From assembly GCF_932276165.1 (NCBI RefSeq), contig NC_063995.1, positions 2,480,001-2,544,000 of the forward strand: DNA of 64,000 bases, read 5' to 3'. This DNA is from Plutella xylostella (lineage: Eukaryota > Arthropoda > Insecta > Lepidoptera > Plutellidae). Both the position numbers and the translations under genes were made by a program. The notes beneath the pieces were generated by a model. The model saw nothing but the letters and a program-made list of their open reading frames with translations. It was not told the DNA's origin and ran no database searches. Below are positions 50,201-56,553 of this stretch, piece after piece (the first letter of the stretch is position 1; every line of letters begins with the position of its first letter).

Positions 50201-52924
50201 GCAGACGACATAACTCTCCTTAACTTATTGTAAAATAAATAACCATGTTTAGCTTGCAAAATACTACATTATGAATATACTTTATAGCAAAGCTTTATTT
50301 GATAAGGAAGATATCCTTGTCAATAAATAGCTACCTAACACTTGCTTGTGGTAATAGGTAAACGACAAGTTACCACTACGGGCCACCAGCTGCCATTTTA
50401 CGGCTTCGTTATCGACGTAGATAAAGGTCACCATATCGCGATTCACCATAAATACGGCGCATTAAACGAGTTTATCGACGTCGATAGTAGACCTGTCTTG
50501 AAATAAAACAAAGACACAACACAACATAATACTCCAATGTAGGCAGAACTAAAATGAGCAACAGTTGACCCATGTGTATGTATAAGTAGAGCTGTGGCGC
50601 CAAATAGCATGAAACGTCGGTGTTTGCAGCCTAAATTGATTTAAGTTTCAAGACCTACAAGGTCGTAGTTTCAGCCAAGGTTATGTATGGATCCTAAGTT
50701 AATTAGATACTTCTTATGTGCCTTTAACTAGCATAAGTATCTAAATCGTAAAATCTGTTATTCGTCGCTGATTCTGAAGCAATAATCCTAACTAAAAATA
50801 ATTTAAGTGAATCTTTTTATACTCACTCTCAATTTCCAATATCGTCAGTAATTATTTCCAATCAAACAGAAATAGCACCTAATGGGAGGCGATTAGGGTG
50901 TGACCCTCAGCTCTAAATCATTTGTTTGTAGGTTCACCCGCCTGCGAGGCGTTTACTGCGAAATCAAGCCAATGAAGGCACTCTAGCTTGCTCGTTAAGA
51001 TTTAACTACTGCTTTGATAAAGAATAAATCATTTCGTAGTTGTATTGTTAGTTTTAGATTTTTAGCAATCAAGATAAGAGGTTGGTATGGAAAATATTAA
51101 TTATGTATTGACATAGTAACAGATATGCTTATAATTTATGGATATACATAATAATGATTAATGTGTCGCATTTCCTTATTAAACATGTATTTTAATTAGC
51201 TGTGGTGTGTGGTCTAGCTAACAGTTACTCCCAACTAACTAAAACCTTTTTTTTGTAGTCTTAGGCCTAAACCTCAATTTTAAAAGTATAGTAAACAGTC
51301 AAATGTACCTCTTTTAACGGCAGCGAAGGTGGTTCAGTGAGGACGGGTGCAATGGCAGCATCCACATGATCCATATCCTCGTCAGAGTCTGTCTCCGCCT
51401 CGTAGATGACTTTGTACAGGTCGAGCCCGTCCGGCACGTTGGTCTGGATGTTGGCTTCTGGCCGCACCGTCAGCTCTTGGTCCACCAGCTGGCTCTGGCT
51501 TCTCGTGATCCTGAGTGAGCCTGAGAGAGACTCTGATATGGCCTGTTTGAAAAGCAAAGGTTTGCATAAAAATGTAAGAGTTTAAGTTATTATTTGGTTC
51601 TTGAATAATATGATCTGGCAATGGCTGCAAATTGAATGTTACTTTTGTTTACCTAATATTATCTGTAGCAGGAAAATATATGTACCAATTATAAATCTTA
51701 CTAGTTTCATCATAATTTCCCTTAAATTTTTGTATTCTATCTTGTCTACCATAGTCCATAATACACTAAACACAAACCCTAAAATTCATAGACCGTATTG
51801 TAAATTTATAACATGGTTATATTTGACTTTGAAGCACACGAGTTTCGTTTCGACTCTTTCATCAGAAAAAGTTGAAAATCTGATATCACAGCATCTATTG
51901 TAAAGTGTCTAAACACTCTATCAATTTGGGGGAAAATCTTTGATGTACAGATAAGAACATCTGATGAAGGCTGATGATGGCACAATCAAGGTTAACTTGG
52001 TATTCTCAAGTGTGAAACTGAATAAGCCCCAAGCACTGCCTTAGTTATGCTTTAGGTTAATTGTTCAATTATGATGCCAACAAGTGAATCATAGATCCCT
52101 TGTGTGATTTATACTATGTACCTATGTACAGTAAAATACCCATTTACTGCTGTGTAAGGTTGAATTTATTTTAATTCATTTTACAATATTTTGTTGTGCC
52201 CAACACAATGGAGAAAGTAACATATAACTTGTGTGCAGTGTGCACTTTATAATAACTTATATCTAAGTGCATCTTTATTATTGGTTTGGTGTTTATACAA
52301 AAGAAGTATAGAAAGACTATTTGCAACTTTAGTATTGATTTCTATACTAAGCTGATGCACTGATCTACCACTCCCTCTTTACAGGAAAATACTGTAAAAT
52401 GTTAGACTATACATCAATAAAAACTTCTGAGTTCAGAACAATGGATCTGTTACCACAGGACAATTCTCAACAAACAAATTCTACTACATAACACATAATA
52501 AATATACCACCATCAACAATGTTCATCAAGATTCCCAATTTCAGCAGTTTTCATAGGAACTACTTTCAGTAGGTTGGCCTTAAAATTTTATTGTTTGTCC
52601 TTGTTTATTATTTAACAAGTTTGTGTAGTTTTTTATGCCCTAACTTGAATAAGTTCAACATAAATTAGATACTTAGAAGTGTAACTTTACAAATGTTCAA
52701 CTGCAGCTAGGTGCAATAGTGCAGTGTATACGATAATAGAAGCATTTGTATGTGCATCGCAAGTAGGTGTAGGTACTTACGTCGGTCAAGATGTCCTCCA
52801 AGTCGCAGTCGCCGCTCGCGGTGAGCACGGGCGCGGGGCTCGGCGAGCGGGAATGCTCCGAAAAGAACTCTACGCACAGCGGGTTCAAAGAATCCTCATT
52901 CAATTTGTATGGACGGCACTCCAT
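14245..52924 (-). CDS. RabGAP1: Rab GTPase-activating protein 1 (RabGAP1/GAPCenA-like), 24 coding exons
   Basis: TBC-domain activator of Rab GTP hydrolysis, acting in endosome/Golgi traffic. Exons (minus strand): 52924-52781, 51542-51309, 48438-48291, 47298-47112, 46257-46058, 41504-41335, 37976-37857, 34772-34674, 34358-34198, 33683-33557, 25914-25755, 24811-24721, 24546-24402, 24028-23840, 19264-19139, 18657-18547, 18034-17904, 17533-17412, 17249-17146, 16857-16747, 16516-16456, 16111-15978, 15608-15515, 14537-14245. All junctions are GT/AG and the phases close to 3462 nt (1153 residues; human about 1069). Domains: Ser/Pro-rich acidic start (1-175), PTB (about 178-320, FSGVSYLG and VFRCHIAEAV), middle C2-like region (about 320-530, IERCFGILLAPG), TBC (about 618-850), coiled coil (about 880-1057), basic tail. 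The arginine finger IxxDxxR is in IQRDIAR (R676) and the glutamine finger in GYCQG (Q713). Family assignment is firm; the start Met and last-exon acceptor (ACCAAG) are inferred from phase. Confidence 0.93.
17859..17903 (-). repeat. 26-bp copy of the exon 17 end
   Basis: 17862-17887 repeats the last 26 nt of exon 17 (17904-17929), separated by a short (AC)n run. It is the smallest case of the exon-end duplications in this gene. Confidence 0.75.
18326..18546 (-). repeat. Two truncated tandem copies of RabGAP1 exon 16 with G-rich spacers
   Basis: 18332-18393 and 18450-18511 repeat the last about 62 nt of exon 16 (FASQWFLTVFTARFPLPL) with its GTGACT donor, separated by runs such as GGGGGGGCGGGGCGG. 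The exon sequence is identical in all three copies. The G runs (C runs on the gene strand) differ in length. The full exon is 18657-18547. Confidence 0.88.
20855..21233 (+). mobile_element. tRNA-derived SINE with 11-bp target duplication
   Basis: The head resembles a tRNA gene: A-box region GTGGTCTAGTGGTAGAAGC and B box GGTTCGATTCC followed by CGGGTGGGACCA. The body continues about 300 bp with an unrelated tail and ends in (ATT)n. Both sides carry TACAACAAAGA (20844-20854 and 21234-21244), a clean target-site duplication. It lies in RabGAP1 intron 14. The duplication and tail show it is a SINE rather than a working tRNA gene. Confidence 0.9.
21548..21805. mobile_element. Foldback repeat with about 88-bp arms (AAAACCCGACTGCACGC family)
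   Basis: GAAAACAAGTCCCAATGTTA in the left arm is mirrored by TAACATTGGGACTTGTTTTC in the right arm. Arms run from AACAAACAAAAAACCCGACT to the loop near 21660-21690. Surrounding 21290-21480 and 22380-22440 contain related pieces (GTCGGGTAAAAAGG). Confidence 0.78.
22454..22766. mobile_element. MITE with GGGGTCATTCTGAAC ends
   Basis: GGGGTCATTCTGAACTTTTG at the left and GTTCAGAATGACCCC at the right pair; inner arms contain TTTCGCAAATT and AATTTGCAAA-like words. It holds an AGAGCGGGGTATCC piece at the centre. Confidence 0.7.
23235..23404. mobile_element. MITE with CAGGGTTATTGGTAAGTAGA ends
   Basis: CAGGGTTATTGGTAAGTAGA at the left and TCTACTTACCAATAACCCTG at the right are perfect; TATA lies on both sides. 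It sits in intron 14 next to the decayed exon 14 copies. Confidence 0.85.
23508..23785 (-). pseudogene. Two diverged truncated copies of RabGAP1 exon 14
   Basis: Copies begin at 23514 and 23667, each after a GTGAGT donor with the coding sense of the LLLH end of exon 14. They extend to the region that encodes GQDSLLRMARA and then lose similarity (CGCCTCTTGAATCGCAGA in both). Substitutions and small deletions break the frame, and no 3' splice site is present. The active exon is 24028-23840. Confidence 0.8.
24150..24395 (-). pseudogene. Decayed copies of RabGAP1 exon 13
   Basis: 24281-24371 still aligns with exon 13 (24546-24402): TAATAAGAGTCCT, then a diverged stretch, then CGCAGCCACACCT. A still weaker piece at about 24168-24232 (TCTTGCTAATGGAGTCC) looks like another copy. 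Substitutions and small indels remove the reading frame. They lie just downstream of the real exon in the gene's sense. Confidence 0.6.
25158..25720 (-). repeat. Three truncated tandem copies of RabGAP1 exon 11
   Basis: Copies start at 25163, 25440 and 25598, each preceded by a donor (GTAAG or GTTAG). Each carries the segment that encodes LNLPLSLSILLASPSA and SEPDS and ends at GGTCCACATTGT, where the homology to exon 11 (25914-25755) stops. They differ from each other by substitutions and in-frame length changes in the Pro/Ala/Ser-coding stretch. None has a 3' splice site. Confidence 0.85.
25907..26452. repeat. Direct 272-bp duplication covering the 3' splice site of RabGAP1 exon 11
   Basis: Bases from about 25907 to 26180 are repeated, apparently without change, from about 26179 to 26452. 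The unit includes the first 8 nt of exon 11 and its CAG acceptor plus intron sequence up to AATAGGAGTC. The copies meet at the short shared word GTC. So the acceptor side of this exon is duplicated as well as the donor side. Confidence 0.88.
26767..26992. mobile_element. Hairpin MITE with about 50-bp inverted repeats
   Basis: Left arm GGTGGCCTGCGCC...GCGATC and right arm GATCGC...GGCGCAGGCCACC pair over about 50 bp with mismatches. Both sides have GTACAT, a likely target duplication. Non-coding. Confidence 0.75.
26990..27115 (+). repeat. Dispersed moth repeat (GATGAAGGAAAACATCGTGA family)
   Basis: The word ACGATGAAGGAAAACATCGT followed by GAGGAAACCTGCAT and TCTAGATAATA recurs at about 31155 and 31305 in the same direction and at about 53540 inverted. 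It is probably a LINE- or SINE-derived repeat; no coding capacity. Confidence 0.6.
27132..30944 (+). mobile_element. Nearly intact non-LTR retrotransposon (CR1/Jockey-like group)
   Basis: Lies in RabGAP1 intron 10, antisense to the gene. ORF1 27132-27836 encodes a Lys-rich nucleic-acid-binding-like protein (no CCHC knuckle seen). ORF2 is open from 27688 to 30786; its usable start is after the overlap. It holds an APE-type endonuclease (FYQNVRGLRTKL, VIGDFNLHS), then reverse transcriptase (AYFDFRKAFDLVD, GVSQGSNLGP, LLFADDLKLF) and the usual C-terminal thumb region. A (TAAA)n tail at 30925-30944 marks the 3' end. The 5' end is uncertain. No frame break in ORF2, so the copy is young. Two GC-rich blocks inside ORF2 are unlike the rest. 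Confidence 0.88.
30950..31600 (+). repeat. Tandem and partial copies of the same dispersed repeat
   Basis: Starting right after the LINE tail, the motif GCTCGTTTGG...CTACAATTTACATG occurs at about 30952, 31102 and 31230 and also at 26746, each followed by the GATGAAGGAAAACAT-type stretch. The last copy extends through AACCCGCAGTGGACC to about 31580. Confidence 0.6.
31960..32700 (-). pseudogene. Decayed Myb/SANT-like (zeste-type) transposon protein
   Basis: On the minus strand, pieces RPSYRQTKLLVEYLESN (about 32660) and RRSSRRNQVDVEVDRVMAIE followed by LLAAWANALKPKG (about 32040-32210) resemble the small DNA-binding partner proteins carried by Harbinger-like elements and often found in moth genomes. 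Stop codons and frame changes interrupt it, so it is a relic. Assignment rests on pattern memory and is moderate. Confidence 0.4.
33971..34100 (-). repeat. Truncated tandem copy of RabGAP1 exon 9
   Basis: Starting with the donor at 33976, this stretch repeats about the last 120 nt of exon 9 (real exon 34358-34198). It differs at several positions and has an extra C in the CGCCCCGCGTT stretch. It ends in TTCCAACTATAG, so no 3' splice site is copied. It is more diverged than the copies of exon 6. Confidence 0.8.
34950..37090 (+). mobile_element. 5'-truncated non-LTR retrotransposon with a 7-bp duplication in the RT C-terminus
   Basis: In RabGAP1 intron 7, antisense to it. The frame is open from about 34970 to 36609 and covers the reverse transcriptase (KIDTSKGCGPDGLHP, VYTDYSKAFDKIPH, GVPQGSHLGPLLF, LLYADDTKIF) but no endonuclease. 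A direct repeat AGTCCAT-AGTCCAT at 36601-36614 shifts the frame; the C-terminal part continues in another frame to about 36829. Poly(A)-like end AATAAAGAAAATTAAAA near 37076-37090. Same broad clade as the 11429 fragment. Confidence 0.85.
37564..37620. repeat. (GTTGT)n and (GT)n microsatellite
   Basis: About seven GTTGT units followed by an uninterrupted GT run and GTATGTGTGG. Confidence 0.9.
38019..38190 (+). repeat. Dispersed repeat (CTGTTCCCGCGAGCTTCGCC family)
   Basis: AGCTGTTCCCGCGAGCTTCG, CATACCAAATTTCATT and TATAATGTTAGTAGGAT are shared with 62645-62855, where the order is the same. No coding. Confidence 0.65.
39038..41504 (-). repeat. RabGAP1 exon 6 with ten truncated tandem copies and a 19-bp minisatellite
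   Basis: The functional exon is 41504-41335 (SCFAKAFERIPRSMASSVVG...DIKESDAK). It alone has a normal 3' splice site. Downstream in the intron are ten near-identical copies of its last about 145 nt, each ending in the same CAAG|GTGAGT-type donor, starting near 39038, 39242, 39486, 39785, 39971, 40179, 40459, 40645, 40850 and 41129. Copies are separated by 2 to 9 units of a 19-bp repeat (about 44 in all by eye) that reads GTGAGTCACCTAGGATACA on the gene strand. That unit equals the first 19 intron bases after the exon, so every monomer starts with a donor-like GTGAGT. Open frames in both strands across this block are by-products of the repeat, not genes. Confidence 0.92.
41933..42690. mobile_element. 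760-bp foldback element with about 370-bp arms
   Basis: Ends GTCCAGTCAA and TTGACTGGAC next to TA on both sides. The left arm runs to about 42300 and the right arm from about 42345; most of the length is perfectly complementary by eye (CAGGGGGTTTAGGTTGTTAA, GGTACGAAATTTTGG, AACCGTTTTCGAGCTATTGC), with a small gap near the outer end. No coding. It lies in RabGAP1 intron 5. Confidence 0.9.
42691..45794. other. RabGAP1 intron 5, right part: no exon seen
   Basis: Holds the three hairpins; the rest is AT-rich without a repeat family that I recognise. Confidence 0.5.
44142..44443. repeat. Three consecutive perfect short hairpins
   Basis: Arms 44142-44168/44174-44200 (27 bp, loop TTACT), 44275-44289/44298-44312 (15 bp, loop 8) and 44405-44420/44428-44443 (16 bp, loop GGCAAAA). 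All arms are exactly complementary. In RabGAP1 intron 5. Confidence 0.85.
45795..46040 (-). repeat. Truncated tandem copy of RabGAP1 exon 5
   Basis: 45849-45995 repeats the last about 147 nt of exon 5 with a 209-bp offset and keeps the GTAAG donor, but it has no 3' splice site and lacks one G relative to the real exon (CAGCGAACAC against CAGCGGAACAC), which would shift the frame. Each copy is flanked by CCACTAGATGGCGCT (45806-45820 and 46015-46029). Confidence 0.85.
45806..46029. promoter_or_regulatory. Two CCACTAGATGGCGCT words flanking the exon 5 copies
   Basis: At 45806-45820 and 46015-46029; a degraded third is at 45712-45725 (TACTAGATTGCGCT). Exact fit to the CTCF core CCASYAGRKGGCGC as I remember it. 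Confidence 0.35.
46058..47298 (-). other. RabGAP1: PTB domain exons 4-5 of RabGAP1
   Basis: Exon 4 (47298-47112) opens the phosphotyrosine-binding fold with CTVFSGVSYLGAQ and runs to IPVCSQGFVV. Exon 5 (46257-46058) continues LYEADTSSVMARYTVSRI and ends HVFRCHIAEAVTQVS, the C-terminal helix seen in the human protein. Exon 6 adds the last turn. The codon split GT/C joins exons 4 and 5 in frame. Between exons 4 and 5 lie three extra copies of the 3' part of exon 4. Confidence 0.85.
46588..47111 (-). repeat. Three tandem 166-bp copies of the 3' part of RabGAP1 exon 4
   Basis: The block from 46588 repeats at 46754, 46920 and 47086, an exact 166-bp period. Each unit carries about 114 nt of the exon (starting 46614, 46780, 46946; the real exon starts at 47112), its donor (GTGAG or GTAAG) and a short intron piece that includes GGTACC and TAGAGCAGTAGTG. 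The copies break off at CTCTCAGACTCC, before the region that holds the real 3' splice site. They are very similar to each other, so the expansion is recent or homogenised. Confidence 0.9.
48439..51308. other. RabGAP1 intron 2: nothing recognised
   Basis: AT-rich, no coding or repeat signal that I can name. A long first intron region of this kind often carries enhancers, but nothing here shows it. Confidence 0.5.
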
Positions 52925-53940
52925 CACTATCTGTTGATGTTGAGCATAATTAGAATTTCTGAGCACCGTCGCGGATACAACGAATCGATTTAGTTCACTA
53001 CGAATCACTTTCACGTGTCACAACCTGCAACTACTTCTTACCCATTGATAACTTAGGTTCTCTTACGAGAACATAACATTTTAATTCACTTTTGCACAGA
53101 AAATGGAGAGAATAAAAAATATTTGGAATTTGGATGGTTGACAACACACAAACACTGAAAATCTACAATACAAATGTCAAGTACGCCACAGATTACTAAG
53201 AAAACCGTGGAGACCTTGAATTTCATCTGTGATATCGATCCCAAAACAGAGTCACTCAAAATAATAACGACCTCTCGCTTTTTTTCAGATATCTGTGTGG
53301 CGGTTGTGCTTGGTACAAAGTCCTTGTGCTTGGTACCTACGCACTGTGAACTTTTTTCGATTACATGCCTATTCTATTCTGTTCTATTACATTCTTTGTG
53401 GGAGTGTAAGTACCTGCACCTGGCTTTCTGGAGTGGAACCTTTGTGCATATCCCCTAGGTCTAAACTGCCTTCCTAAGCTTCCCACCACGCTGGTCCATT
53501 GCGGGTTGGTGGTTTCACATCACATAAGTACCTAGATGTGCTAAATCTAGATAATATGCAGGTTTCCTCACGATGTTTTCCTTTACCGTATGAGCGATGG
53601 TATACATACATTGTGTCTGCACCGGGTTTAGACCCGCATCACTGGCGTGAGAAGCTGGCGCTTAGCCGACTGAGCTACCACTGCTCGATGGTACATGCCT
53701 TTGATTTGAGTCATTGAGTTATGTCGATACGGCTAACAACCAAACATTTCAAAGTATAATGTAGAGTAGATGTTAATCTGTGGTCCCTGATCAACCACAG
53801 ACAAACACAGTTTGGATTTGGCGTTTGTTTCTCTTCTTGTCTATGGTTTGTTTACATGTTTGAATTTTTGTAACGTCGCGATTATAAAAACTGTGTTTAA
53901 TTTTAAAATAATTGATGTTAATATACGATATCAGTTAATA
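52925..53940. promoter_or_regulatory. Divergent region between RabGAP1 and the 239-residue gene
   Basis: About 1 kb between start codons, holding both 5' UTRs and promoters plus the inverted repeat at 53455-53715. No clear TATA or initiator could be fixed. Confidence 0.4.
53455..53715 (-). repeat. Inverted copy of the GATGAAGGAAAACATCGTGA repeat
   Basis: Reads on the minus strand as the family seen at 27 and 31 kb (CGATGTTTTCCTT is TCACGATGTTTTCC here) and ends in GCGCTTAGCCGACTGAGC. It lies in the divergent region between RabGAP1 and the 239-residue gene. Confidence 0.6.
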
Positions 53941-54814
53941 ATGGATACATCTAACATAATGAATGAAATAGAACCACATGAATCTTTTCGCTCTCCGCCT
54001 CGTCGACGAAGATCTACATTTTTTGTTGGTCGTGAATCTTTAGGTTTGTGGAGTTATTTGGTGTCTCAAAAATACGCTATGGTCATTGATTTTTTATCGA
54101 ACATTATTCCAGTAACGATATCTGAAAGAATTCCTGCACATGTGCAGTGTTATTATCAATATAAGGAGAATTATGTAGTTTGGTTTCTGTTCTCTCATAA
54201 TGTGATGAATGTGTCTGTTTTAGCGCCCCAGCCACCAGAGTATCACGACGATAGTGAATGTGATACAGAAACCGAAAAACACAAACAAAACTTGTCAAAG
54301 TAAGTAACTAACACCACAATCTGCCAAAACAAAATGTGAAGTATACTTACTTATGTATTTACTTACTTACAGATATTCAGCAGACCTTTTATTAGAGAAA
54401 GAAAGGTGGAAAAAAGAAGTAAACGAAAGGAGAAACAAATATCACGATCTAAGACAGTAAGTTTTTACATGCCATACATACTTTCAAATTGAATAAAGTT
54501 ATCTAAGAATATTTTTCAAAAATATTGCATATTTCAGGCAGTACCAGCTAGCAACAAAGGCGCCGAGTCGATCAAGAATCACATCCTCTTACTCCTCACT
54601 AACAAATGAGGATATAGAGTTTCTGAAAGGCAAACCAAACTTGTCTACATTTGTGCAGAGTCAGCAGAAGTTGCACCAGTCCGTGAAACAAACCATGGCG
54701 TTGTACAGACGGCTTAACAAACTCGACAATGACATGTTGGCATACAGTGAGAGTAAAGTGAATAAGGTGACAGAGTACATATTCGAAAACAGTACTGTTG
54801 AACCAATGGAATAA
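53941..54814 (+). CDS. Unrecognised 239-residue coiled-coil protein, three exons
   Basis: Exons 53941-54299, 54373-54456 and 54538-54814 join with consistent phase (720 nt). I do not recognise the family. The N-terminal half is a compact domain (RRRRSTFFVGRESLGLWSYL, then VTISERIPAHVQCYYQYKE) that ends in an acidic linker (DDSECDTETE). The C-terminal half is charged and predicted to be helical (LLLEKERWKKEVNERRNKYH; then LHQSVKQTMALYRRLNKLDN). No signal peptide or membrane segment is seen. ATG 53941 is the first in-frame Met, and another lies 7 codons on. It is divergent from RabGAP1 (about 1 kb between starts). A polyadenylation signal AATAAA lies at about 55165. Confidence 0.8.
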
Positions 54815-55164
54815 TATAGATTAATAATTAATGGAAAATCTTCAAGTCTGACTGTTCCATGGCATCTCTTATTATACTCTCATGAGATGGAATAGTTAAT
54901 TGCCATAAAATATGACATCTTTGATATGTGAATCTATTTTAGCAGATGTGTATAAAATACAGCTTACACTATACTGTGGTGTAGTATGATGGACATGCCA
55001 GTAAGATTATGATTATGATACAATGTTTGATACAAGTATACATATTTTGTAGACAATGTAATGTCCACATGGAAATACTATTCTGTATTAATTTAGTTTA
55101 AGTGTTTTTCTAACCAATATTACCAATATAATGTATAAAACTGTAAATATAGGTATAGTAATAA

Positions 55165-55170
55165 AAATAA
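55165..55170 (+). terminator. Polyadenylation signal of the 239-residue gene
   Basis: AATAAA about 350 nt after the stop codon, in an A/T-rich stretch, the only good signal before the CTCF-like array begins. Confidence 0.5.
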
Positions 55171-55427
55171 ACTCATTATATTAATTTTTAACCTAGTTTT
55201 ATTTTACCTCTTTGTCTATCATCTTGTTCAAATGCATACTATTTTTCATTTCACCAAAAGTTGTTTATTCTCTTGTAATAATGCACCAAAAGTTGTTCAT
55301 CTTGTTCTAATGCATACTATTTAGTGTAAAGTAAGGAGAACCGTTAAGTAGATAAAAAAAACGACTTGGTATAATATTATAACGTGGATCTCACAACTTT
55401 TTGCGGTTGAGTTGCGAGACGTTATGT

Positions 55428-55793
55428 ATGATAACGCCATCTAGTATCGAGTAGAATTACTAAGGTATATTAATAAAAAATTAGCCAAATACGCCATCTA
55501 GTGAGCAGTAGTAAAACTAAAACAAGTGAATTGTAAGTTAGCGCCATCTAGTGAGCTGTATTTAAACTAAAGCAAATAAGGTGTAAAAACGCCATCTAGT
55601 GAGGAGTAGTAATACTAAAACAAATGAATTTTAAATTAGCCCCATCTAGTGACCATTATAAGAACTAAAACTAAAGAGTTGCAAAACAGCGCCATCTAGT
55701 GAACAGTAGCACTACTAATGATAAAAACGCCATCTAGTGAGCCCTAGTAATACTAAAAATTAATGAATTGTAAATTAGCGCCATCTGGTGTTC
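55428..55793. repeat. Eight-unit array of GCGCCATCTAGTG words, period about 50 bp
   Basis: Cores (CCATCTAGT or CCATCTGGT) lie near 55437, 55494, 55544, 55592, 55642, 55692, 55730 and 55781. The units share AGTAGTAATACTAAAAC and AATGAATTGTAAATTA between cores. The flanks have drifted while the core is nearly constant. It sits between two convergent genes (the 239-residue gene and SIN1). On the other strand the core reads CACTAGATGGCGC, close to the CTCF core. Confidence 0.85.
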
Positions 55794-55794
55794 A

Positions 55795-56553
55795 GTGGCA
55801 TAAACTTTTTGTGTCATATTAGTTCCATATTTGACCGCTTCCGGATAATGGCACTAGACATTTGAATTTTTCGTATCTTACGCAAACGTGAAAGAAATGG
55901 CCAGTCAAATTAGTGTCGCTTGACGAACAACATTGCTTTCTCGGCATGATGATGATGATGTCTTCCATGCCGATGCGGCTACGGCGACTGCTACTTGTTA
56001 CTTAGGCTTCGCTGGTGTGCCCTTGTGTGGCTAACATAGCCAATCTTGGCGGTAAAAGTTCGTTCGCATATACCACACTTCAAAACTCCATTCTCATAAT
56101 TATATATGTTTTTATTATTATTATTTATTATTTCTCGGCATATAATATATACGGCTATCCTATTATGTATGTAATCTAATCAAGGAGCATTAATCTTTGG
56201 CGTAATTTGGGAAAAACTAATTAAACACAAATTATTATAATCACATTATAAATTTTATTGTATTTGAATTAAATATTTTCAAGGTAAGTATTCATTATTT
56301 AAATAAATTATTCAATTAGGGAATTAGGAAAACATTTATATAAAAAAAACATTTCATTCATTAAAACGCTACACGGTATGGGTAATCCTGAAGTTATTTC
56401 AAATAGACAATACTTATTAACAGTTAAAGCTTAATTAATGTTACATAATACAAACAGTATCAATAACGTATTCAATAGTATTTCAGCGAATTACCACAAA
56501 ACAATAATCATGAAAAATATAATCACAAATTTCGCTTACAATTTAACCTTAAT
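55795..56553. other. Convergent intergenic end and SIN1 3' UTR
   Basis: 55940-56110 looks like a dispersed repeat piece (GATGATGATGATG, CGGCTACGGCGACTG). The rest is AT-rich UTR/flank with the SIN1 poly(A) signal at 56254. Confidence 0.5.
56254..56259 (-). terminator. Polyadenylation signal of SIN1
   Basis: TTTATT on the plus strand is AATAAA on the gene strand, about 295 nt past the SIN1 stop codon. Confidence 0.5.

Noticed and set aside
53812..53940. Upstream extension of the 239-residue protein
   Set aside because: The frame is open, but it has no ATG before 53941.
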